Shown: one piece after another, positions 22,075-32,488 of the stretch
Layout: the number at the start of each line of letters is the position of its first letter
How positions within the stretch are numbered: the stretch's first letter is position 1
Source of the DNA: Pisolithus tinctorius
Lineage: Eukaryota > Basidiomycota > Agaricomycetes > Boletales > Pisolithaceae
DNA length: 64,000 nucleotides
Assembly: GCA_024663395.1 (NCBI GenBank)
Contig: JANFAH010000018.1
Coordinates: 1,054,001 to 1,118,000 of the forward strand
Reading direction: 5' to 3'
Translations under genes and position numbers: made by a program
The notes under the pieces: generated by a model
What the model was told of the DNA's origin: nothing
The model's input: only the letters and a program-made list of their open reading frames with translations
The model's database searches: none

Positions 22075-22478
22075 CTAGCACTGTTGGAAAGTGTTTATCA
22101 TTTATGGAAAGCCTGGGACCCGCTCCAAGTTCTGGGCATTCAGGTTGACCTATGTATGTCGCAGCACTGAGGCCACTCTGCAGTTTTCTTTGCATCGGAC
22201 CACCTGTACATGCATTCGTGCATACAAACTGTAGTAAACTGCTTGCCCAAATTCTGCCACTCCATTGATCTCTAATGATTAGTTATATGCTCATTCAGAC
22301 AAAGATCACCCAATTGCATGTTGTAGTAATACATGATAATACAGATTCACCAAAATCAGAAAAAAGATCATCACATCCTGGATTGTGCTGTTGCTCTCAT
22401 GGTCCTGGTCTTTGCACCTCCAGTCTTAGCACCACTGCTCTCCACCTTTTCCCCCTCCGACTTTGTGCCTGCCATAGT
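22075..22478. other. No gene supported
   Basis: Unique-looking sequence to the right of Copia-A, continuing the pre-insertion DNA from 10863. It contains a TGTTGGAAAGTG word resembling an LTR start but no LTR. No coding motif seen. Confidence 0.4.
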
Positions 22479-22808
22479 CGCTCATCTTGTGTGAGTCATC
22501 GTCATCGTCATCGTTGTCCTGACAATCATTGCGTTTCCAGATGTATCCTGACTGCTAGATGTACTCTTGTCCTCTTTCGATGGCATATTCTCTTTATCCA
22601 CAATCTCAGAGATCACTTTCGGAACAGCTTTCATAGTTGCAGTCAAACTTGTTTTCTTTCTCATTGTAGAAGTTCCAGCTTTAGTAGCACCTGCTGTGGG
22701 GGGTTTAACCATCAATGTTGGTGCTTGCCTAGTGTGTCCTGCCAGACCAGCAACGTCACCTTCTGCCTCATCCTGTTTCATCTTCGTGGTTGTCGCAGTT
22801 GTACACGT

Positions 22809-22965
22809 TGGAGCAGTGTACTGGACTTCGGTCTGATGAACTAGGCTGAGCTCGTGGTTGTTCTGTCGTATCCGTACATGTGTGCCTCTGTGTCTAAGTG
22901 TGTCCGTCTGACTAAGCGCGCTGTGGCTGTGTCCTTGCCTCCTGTCCCCGGGCCTCCCCACTCCA
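22809..22965 (-). repeat. 3' LTR of the Gypsy element
   Basis: 157 bases with TGGAG...CTCCA ends. It differs from its partner at three sites, all transitions, two of them at CpG. Very short for an LTR; no clear TATA box seen. Confidence 0.9.
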
Positions 22966-23049
22966 TGTGCCCCCTTCAAAAAAATGACGACGTCCTCGTC
23001 GTCCGCATGTGCCGCTACATCTGCTCACCCTCCTTCCTGGTTGTCTCGT

Positions 23050-26000
23050 CTATACCCTCTCCGCCAAAGCGCTCCCTTCCTCCGGGGGATCCTTGCCATC
23101 CTCGCCTACACCATCCTGCTCATCGTCTTCATTGCTCCCTTCCTCTTCCGCGGTTCCTTCTCTCCCGCTTTTCGCATTCATACTGTTTTCACCTCCACTC
23201 TCGTTCTGCTGTAGTTGTTGTACATAGCGTTGTTGGTTATTGTGCAGGCGTGTGCCCTCTCTCGGTTCGAATGTGCGTAGGCGTCGTGCACTGAATTCAC
23301 CCTCGAGCGGTGTACCCGCTAGTGTTTCTAGCCTGTAGGAGTTTCTCAGACGCGTAGCAACTCTGTGGGGAGTGGACCACTTAGGTAACAGTTTTCGCAC
23401 TGTCTTGAAGGTATAGTCCAAGTCGTTCCGGTATATTTGTACGAGGTCTCCTATGTTGAATACAACTTCTGCCGGCTGCCGTTTCAGCACGCGACGATCG
23501 AATGCTGTTTTTCGTTTGATCACGTGTCTCACTGCTTCGTCGTAACCGTCTAGGCGTTGCTGTGTGGCATATGCCATATGTATTGTTGCGTCGAGTGCGG
23601 ACGGTTCTGTGGTACTAGACGTTAGCTCTGTGCGCTTTGTGTCGACGACTAAACCTAGGAGTAGTTCTTTTGGTGTGAACTTGAGGGATGGAAGGAGGCG
23701 ATTGTTCATGGCCCGGACTGCGTCGTCCAGGTGGTCTGGCCACGTTCTCGGCAGTTTTTCCCAATCGTCATTCTCTGCACCATCTTCTCCCACATTCGGC
23801 GTGCACAGGCGTTTGAGGATGTGTAATAGTAGCTTGTTGGTTCCTTCGACTAGTCCGTTGATCCATGGTGAGTATGCGGCTACTACGTGATGCGTGCATG
23901 ACCACTTAGCGCAATATTCTTTGACCAACCCGTTGTTGAAGTGGCGGCCTCCATCCGTCATGAACGTTTCCGCGGCGGTGAAACTGTTGAAGATGTTTGC
24001 CAGGCTGTCGACTGTCGTTTTGGCTGTACCTGCTGTTTTGAACTTAGTAACCCACAGGTGCTGTGAAAACGTGTCTAAGAAAAGGCCTAGCATGTGATAC
24101 CTGCCCTTGCCCATTGGCATTGCTAGGTAGTCTCCGACTAGTAATTCGAACGGGTGTCTTCTTGTTATGGGCTCTAATAACGAATTTAGTTTGGGTGTGC
24201 CGAAGTTTTTGCATTTTGCGCAGTCGTGTATGGCTTTCATTACTGCGAGATCCATCTTCGGTGCGTAGTAGCGATCTGTTAGGGCGATTTTTAGCGCATC
24301 CCGGCCCCAGTGTCCTCCAGTTTCGTGCGCTTGTCGTGCTTTTTCTTCGGCCTCTTCCCGTGAGATGCACTCCACCTTGTGTCGTGGCCTGATACTGGTG
24401 CCGCCGTATAATCTCCATAACTTACCCTCCTGTATTACGTACTGTTTTGCCCGATGTCTTGCCTTGCTACGGTCGCGAATGGGCGTGTTTGTGTCGGTGT
24501 TGAGTATGGCGTCCACGACCTCGCGGAACAGCGGTTCGCTGTTGAAACGTTGTCGTAACTCTTGGTCGCTCTGGGATAGTTTGTCGATGGTGAATATGTC
24601 GTTAACGAGTCCTAGTGTTGTTTCGGGGTCTGGGCTGACCGACCAGCTACTCCCGTCCTCTTCACTGTCGCGTTCCATATTGTCCCATTGCCGGCTTAGC
24701 CCGTCCGCGACTATGTTGAGTCGTCCTGGTACGTGTCGCACCGCTATAATGTTGTGCGCTAGTATCCCATCTCGCCATCGTGCGTGTGCCGCAGATATAT
24801 TGTCGTTTGATAGGACGTCCTTGAGGGCTTGACAGTCTGTCTCGATCTCCACCGGGAAGCCCCACACTATATCCGTGAAACGGTCCAGGCCGAACTTTAG
24901 CGCTGCGAACTCTAATAGGAACGGCTTGTAGTTCCTCTCGGTCGACGACGTTCGTTTCGATGCGAACGCTATTGGTACCGTTTTTTCGATGGTCTTGCCC
25001 GTTGGTGTCTGTATCTTGCTACGCTGTGTTAGTACGGCTCCGAAGCCTTCTTGGCATCCATCCGTAGTTACTACGAACGGTGTCCCATCATAGCGTGGTG
25101 CGTGCAATGTTGGTTGGCTTGTTAGTGCTACTTTGAGGTCCAGGAACGCTGCTGTGTGCTTGGGCTCCCATTTATCTGTGAGCTTGTAGTTAGTTAACGC
25201 TTTTCGGTACGTGGGTTTAGATATGGGCTTAGGTATGTCGGCTTGTTTTATTAAATCCCGAAGCGGTCCTTCGATTTTGGCGTACCCTCTAATGAGGTCT
25301 CGGAAGTGACCTGCTAGTCCAAGGAATGACGTGAGCTTGAGTGCGTCGTCCAGTTGTTTCCATTTGATGATTGCTGACAATTTTGCTAGGTCTGGTTGTA
25401 CTCCGTGTGGTCCGATTGTTGCTCCGGCGAACGTCGTTTCTGTCATATACAAGCGGCATTTGGTTGGTGACAGCGATAGTTTGCATATTCTGCATCGCTG
25501 GAAGATCCTTTGTAGTTTTGTTAGCATGCCGTCGAAGGTGTTGTCTGCACAGCCGCCATCGTCTACGAACAATTCCATTGTATTGTCCGATAATATGTCG
25601 TGCAGGCAGTTGGTCGCCGTTGCTGAAAACATCGTTGGTGCGCCTGTCCATCCCATCGCCATTCTTTTGTACCAGAAGTACCCTTTCCCGTCAACGAAGA
25701 ACGTAAAGTACGGTCGCCATTTCTCCGGGATCTGTATTGCATAGAAGCCCACTGCAAAGTCGAACACTGAGACATACTTGTGTCCGCTTAGACGTTGTTG
25801 TTTTGCTCTGATATCGCCTTGAAACAGCGGTGGTATTTGGGTGACCTTATTCAGATCTGAGAAGTTTTGTGTTACGCGCCATTTCAGTGCCTCGCTTGAT
25901 GGTTTTGTTGTCGTGTCGGGCTGCCATTCCTGTTCGTTTGTTGTTACTGCGAACGGTTGTGCTAGGTTTGCGTCAGCGCATTGTCTGTTTAGTTCTCGTT

Positions 26001-27060
26001 GGAGGTCACTCAGCGTCATTCCTCCGTTAACGTCGTGTGTTTTTTGCGCTAGTACCGTTGGTGCGACGTGTTTGATCCGTGGGATATTGGCTTGTTCGAT
26101 GAGGTCGGCCTCTAGCATTTGATCTACCCATCTGTGCATGAACTGACGTTGCGGTGGGTTCATTGGCCGTTGATTTACCGTTGTTCGAAAAGTTGTGTCG
26201 TCTCGTATGTTTAGGTCGATCTGCGCTCCTGGTATTGGTAGTACCTCACCGAGGGAGCATGCAAATATATCTGCGAATTCCGTGATTAGCTCTGTTACCT
26301 TTCGTTTTTCTTCTTCTGACAGATCGCTGCCGATCTTGATGTTTTGCAGGATATACTTGATCCTTGGCGGTGCAAACGGATCCGTTAGCCTCGTGAATAT
26401 TTTTCCTGTGTCCATTGGTTGTATTTCTTTGATGCTTTCTGGTTCGCCCGCTGTGCTCATGACGTTGACCCGTATTTTTCGTTCTTTGTTCGTTTTGCAC
26501 GATCCTGGGTTTCTGATGAACTGGTTCTGTAGTGTCATGGTGGTTGTGTCGTCCGTAATCGTGACTTCATCTGTAGTGTAGTCGTGTTTAGCCTTGAACG
26601 CTCGTAGTAGTGGTTTTCCAAACAGGAAAGACCACCCTCCTCCACTATTGAAGACTTCGAATGTTCCTTCGGCTTCTACTCCGTTCACCCGTATCGTTCC
26701 TGACCACGTTGCTTCCGACAGGACAACTGTTCCGTTCGCCATACGTAGTGTTTGCGTGGAGGGTCGCCACCCTTGTAGGCTGTGCCTGACTTTGCTGAAT
26801 ACTGACGAGCACATGGCACCTGTCATGGCACCATCGTCGAACAAGGCCTGGATTTGGACTGGGTCGGTGCCGTCTGGATTTTTAATGGTTATTACGTGTG
26901 TGAATGGGACAGGTTTGTCTGCTGTGTCTGTCTGCTGGCTTTGGTTGCTGCATGTCGCGGAGTAAAGGTCAATAGCATGTGTTACGACGGTTGGTACATG
27001 CGAGCCGGGGCGAGCCAATGTAGATACATTTGACGTCCGGGTTGTTGTGCTGTCCTTCAC
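23050..27060 (-). CDS. Gypsy pol polyprotein
   Basis: Polyprotein that copies the element's RNA to DNA and inserts it. Domains in order: protease near residue 60 (ALFDDGAMTGAM), reverse transcriptase with the catalytic box LFVDDGG, RNase H (TTDGCQEGFGAVL), integrase with an H-H-C-C zinc region (HETGGHWG ... CAKCK), catalytic residues in VGDYL, MTDGGRHF and GLVEGTNK, then a basic tail (DLVQIYRNDLDYTF). 1336 codons without a stop, a usual length. It lies in the -1 frame relative to gag, meeting it at gag's TGA (27057-27059) with no ATG there, so translation probably depends on a -1 frameshift near the end of gag. CpG-rich codon use sets it apart from all other elements in the window. Confidence 0.93.
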   Translation of the reverse strand: MKDSTTTRTSNVSTLARPGSHVPTVVTHAIDLYSATCSNQSQQTDTADKPVPFTHVITIKNPDGTDPVQIQALFDDGAMTGAMCSSVFSKVRHSLQGWRPSTQTLRMANGTVVLSEATWSGTIRVNGVEAEGTFEVFNSGGGWSFLFGKPLLRAFKAKHDYTTDEVTITDDTTTMTLQNQFIRNPGSCKTNKERKIRVNVMSTAGEPESIKEIQPMDTGKIFTRLTDPFAPPRIKYILQNIKIGSDLSEEEKRKVTELITEFADIFACSLGEVLPIPGAQIDLNIRDDTTFRTTVNQRPMNPPQRQFMHRWVDQMLEADLIEQANIPRIKHVAPTVLAQKTHDVNGGMTLSDLQRELNRQCADANLAQPFAVTTNEQEWQPDTTTKPSSEALKWRVTQNFSDLNKVTQIPPLFQGDIRAKQQRLSGHKYVSVFDFAVGFYAIQIPEKWRPYFTFFVDGKGYFWYKRMAMGWTGAPTMFSATATNCLHDILSDNTMELFVDDGGCADNTFDGMLTKLQRIFQRCRICKLSLSPTKCRLYMTETTFAGATIGPHGVQPDLAKLSAIIKWKQLDDALKLTSFLGLAGHFRDLIRGYAKIEGPLRDLIKQADIPKPISKPTYRKALTNYKLTDKWEPKHTAAFLDLKVALTSQPTLHAPRYDGTPFVVTTDGCQEGFGAVLTQRSKIQTPTGKTIEKTVPIAFASKRTSSTERNYKPFLLEFAALKFGLDRFTDIVWGFPVEIETDCQALKDVLSNDNISAAHARWRDGILAHNIIAVRHVPGRLNIVADGLSRQWDNMERDSEEDGSSWSVSPDPETTLGLVNDIFTIDKLSQSDQELRQRFNSEPLFREVVDAILNTDTNTPIRDRSKARHRAKQYVIQEGKLWRLYGGTSIRPRHKVECISREEAEEKARQAHETGGHWGRDALKIALTDRYYAPKMDLAVMKAIHDCAKCKNFGTPKLNSLLEPITRRHPFELLVGDYLAMPMGKGRYHMLGLFLDTFSQHLWVTKFKTAGTAKTTVDSLANIFNSFTAAETFMTDGGRHFNNGLVKEYCAKWSCTHHVVAAYSPWINGLVEGTNKLLLHILKRLCTPNVGEDGAENDDWEKLPRTWPDHLDDAVRAMNNRLLPSLKFTPKELLLGLVVDTKRTELTSSTTEPSALDATIHMAYATQQRLDGYDEAVRHVIKRKTAFDRRVLKRQPAEVVFNIGDLVQIYRNDLDYTFKTVRKLLPKWSTPHRVATRLRNSYRLETLAGTPLEGEFSARRLRTFEPREGTRLHNNQQRYVQQLQQNESGGENSMNAKSGREGTAEEEGSNEDDEQDGVGEDGKDPPEEGSALAERV

Positions 27061-28820
27061 AGCAACCCGTCGTCGTTTTCCTGCTCCTCTAGCGCTATGA
27101 GTCTGATGGTATGTGCGACATTTTTATTGAATGGCCCGAGAGTCCTATTGCACAGTGCCCTCCACGCTGTTTCGTGACGACTTAGTCTGGACGAGTCCCC
27201 TTCCGAGGCTGGGCAGTCCCTGCTTCCGTGTCCGTGGGTACCACATCTGAAGCACTCCCCTGAGCATACCATTGCTGTTCCCGGTTTGAGTGGGTATGGG
27301 GTGTGCTCGGTGATTCGTGACGTTTCTCCGTGCTTCGCCATCCACGCTGCGAGTTGTGCGACATACGTTTTCTGTCCCTCTTCGTCGCTCTGTTGCTGCG
27401 GGTACTGCTGTAGTCCTCTCCGCACCGTCTCCTTCAGCTCTTCTGTGGGTGAGGTGTACGGCACGGTGCGTCGTGGTGTTTGCTGAAGGATGAATCGTGT
27501 GGTGGATGGTGTTGCTGACGGTGATGTTCGTGGGTTGGTGCGTGCTACTGCGACCTGTCCTATCGTGAGGCGCTGGAGTTGCGCCGTAAGGTCTGCCGTC
27601 GTTGCCCTTTTCGTCGCCTCCATCTTCTGCAGTAGTCTCTGGTCCCGCTCTTCTTCTCTCTTCTTCCGATCCTCTATCTCCTCTCTCTCCTGTCGCAGTT
27701 TCGATGTGTTCAGCGCTTTCACGTCATCTGTGAAGTCCTGCCAGTCCTTGTATTCATCGTCCAACAACCTTCTGACCGCCTTTGGGAGTTGCTTCTTGAC
27801 TTGCCAGATCAGCGTCGATCCCTGTTCGATTCCTGCTAGGGATGCGAGCTGCATTGCTTCTTCTGCCCATTTCACATGCGCCCATACTTTTTGTCGTCCT
27901 ACTGTCTTGGTTACTCCGACGTCTTCTTCAGGCAGTCTAAGTGCTAGTAGTTCTGTCTGGTACTCTTCTGACGTCTGTGTCGCGCTCTTTAGTGTCGGCC
28001 ACCTAGTGTTGAACGCTTTGGCTAGCTCGTCCCAGCTGGCACGTTGCGTGGCTGTGAGGTTTTCGTACCAATGCTCCGCTGGGGAGCTTGTCCCCAGGTA
28101 GTTGGCTAGGGCCTTTATCTTCTGTTCGTCGGTAGCCAACGGGTTTAGGAATAGCATGCTACGGTTAAACGCTTTAAGGAAGTCGCTCGTGTTTTCTGTT
28201 TCCGCACGATCTCCGTAGAAGAGTGGCACTGCTTCTGCCATTGGTCGTGGACGTGGCGGAGGTGCTTGTGGTAACGACGGGGGTGGGTGTGGCTGTGACG
28301 TTGGTGGGAGCGGGGGTGCCTGTGGTGTTGGCTGGGGTGGGGGATGTGGTATCGAGGTGCTTGACGGGGCTGAATTAGCTCTTTCTCTGTGGGTGGTACG
28401 TATCGCTGATGAGGCTGGGGGAGTTGGGAGTATTATCGTAGGGAACGCTGTGAAGAAGTCTTCGTCTTCTGGGTGTTCTGGAGAGTTTCCTCGGGTCGGT
28501 GGGATCCCACATATGGATGTATACTCCTGTGGTGATAACGGCGGGTATTCTTGCGAGGACGATAGCGGAATATCCGGTGATTGAGTACCCGACGGGAACG
28601 AGTAGTCGCTGGTATACGGGGTTCCGAGGGGTGACCACGCCGCTGTGATCTCCGGTGTACGTGAGGACACGAACTGGCCTCATACGTTTCGTGGTTGACT
28701 TCTGCGAGGCAGATTGGTAGTAGTATGGTGGTTGTTTCTGGGTTGACTACTCAGCTTGTTCTTTTGTATCCTCTGTACACATGTGGGTCGCGCGGTTGCC
28801 TTGCGTTTGTTTACTAACAT
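27057..28820 (-). CDS. Gypsy gag
   Basis: Structural protein of the element. It has a long Pro-rich N-terminal part, then the Gypsy gag core (AVPLFYGDRAETENTSDF, DEQKIKALANYL, WYENL ... FNTRWP), a charged coiled-coil-like stretch (REEIEDRKKREEERDQRLL), and a CX2CX4HX4C zinc knuckle (CFRCGTHGHGSRDC). The continuous frame runs from about 28679. Upstream lies one TGA (near 28680-28682, again a likely CGA), beyond which the same frame reaches an ATG at 28820. Either the start is downstream or non-AUG, or this single stop is an inactivating change. Confidence 0.82.
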
Positions 28821-28890
28821 CGGTACGGTATCGGTGCGGTGAATACGGTGCGGTGGTGTTGTCTGGGTCGGTTCCACTCTCGTCACCACG

Positions 28891-29047
28891 TGGAGCAGTG
28901 TACTGGACTTCGGTCTGATGAACTAGGCTGAGCTCGTGGTTGTTCTGTCATATCCGTACATGTGTGCTTCTGTGTCTAAGTGTGTCCGTCTGACTAAGCG
29001 CGCTGTGGCTGTGTCCTTGCCTCCTGTCCCTGGGCCTCCCCACTCCA
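28891..29047 (-). repeat. 5' LTR of the Gypsy element
   Basis: Two bases after its end the minus strand reads TGGTGACGAGAGTGGAACC, which complements a tRNA-like 3' end finishing in CCA, a classical primer-binding site. I cannot name the tRNA. Confidence 0.9.
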
Positions 29048-30013
29048 ACGTCCTTCTTTTCGAGCCAGGTTCATGTTCTTCAGCAGCATGTCCCATCATA
29101 TTGAGCGGCTCATTGCCATCCTCATCAGCTGGTTGAGCAGTCTTACTGGATGTTGACCTGCCCAACCTTGGACCTGAGCCTGAACCTGAACCACCAGAAC
29201 CAGAGCAACTGTGTGCATTATTAGTCCCACCACTCATTGTGGGACCCCCAGCTCTCTGAATGCCACTCCTCACCCCCCTCACAGCAACAGCAGCAGCAAT
29301 TGCAGGTACAGCAGACAACTATCCCTGGCCCACTTTTGTTGTTGCCAAACAAGGTTTAGGTCTAGCAGCAGTGACAACAGGCTTATTATGCGCCATTTTT
29401 GGCTCTTCAACGACTTCAGGGATCAGTGTTCCCTTGGCACAACTTGGAGGTCACTTTGGATGGTGTCATCAACATTCCCAGTCATGGGTGTATGGGGGAA
29501 GGGTCAGTTAAATCAGATTGTTGATGGTCTTGGATAGATGGAGGGGGTGCCTCCCGATCGACACCACCACCTACAAGCCTTCAGTATATTTCCTCCAAAT
29601 GCCTGCCACAAAGGATGGACAACTTACCTTTTCATCTTCAAGCTTCTTGTGTTTCTCATCATCCTCAGGCGCAGTGGAGGATGAGCAGAATGGTCATCCA
29701 AGGCTCTGTGCCATCCAGAGGGTTGATCCATTTCTTCTGCCTCCTCATCCCTGTCTTCTTTTCCCTTGCCTTCCTCCTCAATCTCTTAAACATTCTCAAG
29801 GTCATCCACAGTAACCTCTTCTACTTCTTTCTCCTCCAACTCCCCCTGTTTGATTTCTTGTTGCAACACTGTACATTGTGCGGAGCGAATGAGAATTGCA
29901 TGGTGAAGTGATGGGCGGGCAGGCTTGTGCTGGGGAGTTTGGTACATGTTTGGATTGGACATTTTGAATGTTGACTGGATGGCTGAATGTGCCAAGGCAG
30001 TGTGGTGTGACAT

Positions 30014-30599
30014 AGGCCTTCAAGAGGAGGCACAGGGGATACCACGAGGAGCCTTAAAGGAACTGCAGCCCAATGGTTGCCTTGGGAAGTGCTTGCATAG
30101 CAGACACTAGCAAACCATTTGTCATGGTACTTCCAAAGAGCAATCGGCAACAGTACTTCCTAGCAATCTTAGAACAGGAGCAGCTGTGCAGTAACTAGTG
30201 ATAGCAGTTGTGATTGTTCAACTTAAGGATAACATATATGGCAACACAGAGCTATAATGACGATGACGATGACGTTGAGGTCAGAACAGGAGAGCTTTCA
30301 GGGGAGCACTCCAAAGACCCCCCGGAAGGGATTTTATCAGATTCATGATACCGTACGAGAATTACCTACATAACGGGATCAAGGGTTTTGTAAACAACAA
30401 AAGATGTATGTATAGTACAAGTGGTAGTAGAAGGAGAAGTTATTGAGACTGTCATTGTCCATGGCACATGAATATGAGCATTTCTCCAATGCAGCCCCAG
30501 GTATTAGATAAGTAGGTAGCCATTATGAGCGCTCAACTAATGAGAACAGCATGAAGGGAAAAGCAATCGAGATAGAGGATGAAAGGCAGACCAGCACGG
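30014..30599. other. No gene supported
   Basis: Upstream of the split gene and left of X copy 3. A few CpG-containing stretches, no motif recognised. Confidence 0.4.
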
Positions 30600-32459
30600 T
30601 GTCACACACCAAAGGTGTTGTGGACATGGTTACAGCTGACTCTGCCTAACTTGTTGACGAGTTGTGCACAATGCCCAGGCATGCAGATGAAGACTAAAGG
30701 CCTCATGCGTAGAAAGACTGTCAGACATTAACAGTCATCCTTCACACAAGAACGAGTTGTCAGTGCTAAAGAGAAAAGAGGAAGTGAGTTAAGTGCACGT
30801 TAAAGGTTGTAAGTGCCCATGTATGGCATTCCAGTTTTTGTTGTATCTCCACCATTTCCAAAGATATCGACTCTGTTCCCACACTCGCTTAAAGTGCTCA
30901 GCCCCATGATTCTTCCTTCCAAATTTGGAGAGGATCCTCACACCCTGCACATTTCTACAGCACTCCATCCATCAGACGCTCATTTCGCTAAGTCCATCAA
31001 TCATGGCCACCTCTTCATTGATCATCTCACTTGTCTCATTTGCCAGAGACAGTGGCTATGTATATCTGCCAGGTGTTCCCACCAGCTTCTGTCCTGAAGC
31101 CCCCTGGTTCATCCCATCATTGTCAGCCCCATCTCATCCCATGCAGCTTGGTCAGCATGTTCTCCTTGTCAGTATGACTTCCAGAAGGACATTCTTTGGT
31201 CACCTCAGGTCTGTCACTCAGTTAGAAAGGTCTTATGTGGTCGTTTCAGTCCCCCCAGTTGATGAAGCATATGGATCATTCCTCCCTGCTCCCTGCACCA
31301 TCTTTATTCCAATCTCGTCCATCATTCTTCCTGCATTGCGACAGCTGCAGTATGGTCTACTGTCCTCCAGCCTCCCTGATCGCATTCATGATGAGTATGA
31401 TGTGCATCTTGCCTTCCTACTGCAAGATCCAGCAGAAGACATCCCCCCTTCTCCTCCTCCTCTGTCAGAGCCCCATCCATGAAGTTTTTTGTTAACTTCA
31501 CTGAGAGGATGGAAGGGTGGGAGACACGATCACATATGCTCCCATTGTCCCACAGACCCCCAATGCCCTAGCCCCCTTTGATGCCTGACTCATGCCCTTC
31601 AATTCTGGAATTAATACTTCCCTATCTGGAAACACTGTCCATCTGTCATGCTGTCTTTGGATCTAGAGATGTCTCTGCCAAGATCTAACTTGCATCGCCA
31701 CCCCCTAATGTGATATCAGTGCGCTTACTCAGTTTCTGATTCTATTTGACTCATTTTGTGATATTTTGACTATCCTTGACTCGTTCATTGCCAATACTTA
31801 CCAATCTTCTTTGCTTGCTTACTTTTCATTTCTTGCTTACTCATCATGATTACTCAGTCCTTACTCATTACTTACCAAGTGTTTGTGCCTTGTTTGTCAC
31901 AAGCTGTGCCCCCCCCCACAGTATATAAACCCCCATGTACTTAGCTATCAGGAAGCAATCAGAAGCCATTCACTCAGCAGTCAGTCAGTTCTTCAGTGCA
32001 TAACTTGTTGTCAACAGTTGAGGCTCATTCAGAAGAGTCTATCTGTCTCCATTCATATCATTGGTAGTTGAGGCTCCATGAAGGGGTCTATCTGCCTCCA
32101 TCATTCATCTGAAGCTTTATCCCCATGCTTAGTCAGCAAGTTTGCTTAGTCACCCATCCACTCCTGCGTAACTCATCATCAACTTGCACCAGGAGCATAT
32201 TCTATCGAAGTCCATTACCCCCAAGTACTTTCAGCTGAACACCTTCACTCTGTTCAGCATCCCTCATCCAGTCATCACTCATTCATCTGCCCTTGTGTAA
32301 CTCGTCATCAACTTGTGCTAGGAGCACCTGCCATTGAAGTTTCCCCCTCTTAGGTTTCTGCAGTCCAGGTTCTGCAGAGGCACACCACCACTTGCTCTAC
32401 ATTTGTCTTTTGTGTTGGTTTTGGTTGGTTTTCACCACCTTTCCACACTTTGACTCACA
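30600..32459 (+). mobile_element. Solo LTR of family X, copy 3 (best preserved)
   Basis: 1860 bases, TGTCACACACC at the start and TTTGACTCACA at the end. Flanks are ACGG (left) and ATGG (right), a 4-base duplication differing by one CpG transition. A TATA box (gtatataaac) sits at about 31921, followed by a ~540-base untranslated-type region, and an ORF lies upstream of it, the layout of U3-R-U5. No internal retrotransposon genes accompany it. Confidence 0.82.
31003..31482 (+). CDS. ORF inside the X-family LTR (~159 aa), unknown
   Basis: Unrecognised. It begins MATSSLIISLVSFARDSGYV and contains SAPSHPMQLGQHVLLVSMTS, FGHLRS, LERSYVVVSV, DEAYGSFLPAPCT and an acidic Pro-rich end (DPAEDIPPSPPPL). 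The same protein can be followed in the two other X copies, where it is broken by a TGA in place of the CGA found here (position 31338 region) and by a one-base insertion. Its conservation across copies suggests it was once translated. It lies upstream of the TATA box, so it would need another promoter or read-in transcription. Confidence 0.42.
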   Translation: MATSSLIISLVSFARDSGYVYLPGVPTSFCPEAPWFIPSLSAPSHPMQLGQHVLLVSMTSRRTFFGHLRSVTQLERSYVVVSVPPVDEAYGSFLPAPCTIFIPISSIILPALRQLQYGLLSSSLPDRIHDEYDVHLAFLLQDPAEDIPPSPPPLSEPHP

Positions 32460-32488
32460 ATGGTTCAGCTCAAACCCCCATAGGTGTG

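Larger units (their letters stand above)
22809..29047 (-). mobile_element. Young Ty3/Gypsy element, nearly intact
   Basis: 6239 bases bounded by 157-base LTRs and a perfect 4-base target duplication ACGT (22805-22808 and 29048-29051). Order on the minus strand: 5' LTR, primer-binding site, gag, pol (protease, reverse transcriptase, RNase H, integrase), purine tract GAAGGGGGCACA, 3' LTR. Pol is open over 1336 codons, CpG is abundant, and the LTRs differ at only three positions, so this is the most recent insertion here. It sits inside the coding sequence of an unknown gene. Confidence 0.93.
22479..30013 (-). pseudogene. Unknown low-complexity gene split by the Gypsy element
   Basis: Not recognised. 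An ATG at 30013 opens a frame (MSHHTALAHSAIQS ... KPARPSLHHAILIRSAQCT) leading into Glu/Asp-rich sequence (about 29650-29800), then a Gly/Ser-rich part (29050-29320: GSGGSGSGSGPRLGRS), then across the Gypsy insertion a Lys/Thr/Asp-rich part (22479-22808: KMKQDEAEGDVAGLAG). Removing the Gypsy element and one ACGT duplication leaves the frame open across the junction, so the insertion hit coding sequence. Stops at about 29786 and 29333 and possible introns mean the structure is only approximate. The charged composition suggests a nuclear or nucleic-acid-associated protein, which is inference. Confidence 0.4.

Noticed and set aside
23564..24392. Long plus-strand frames opposite the Gypsy pol
   Set aside because: They are complementary shadows of pol, which has complete domains; no independent motif.
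30600..32459. Family X as a DNA transposon with short inverted ends (TGTSA)
   Set aside because: The ends are the usual TG...CA of LTRs, and the TATA box with a long untranslated tail fits U3-R-U5. Two copies have 4-base duplications.
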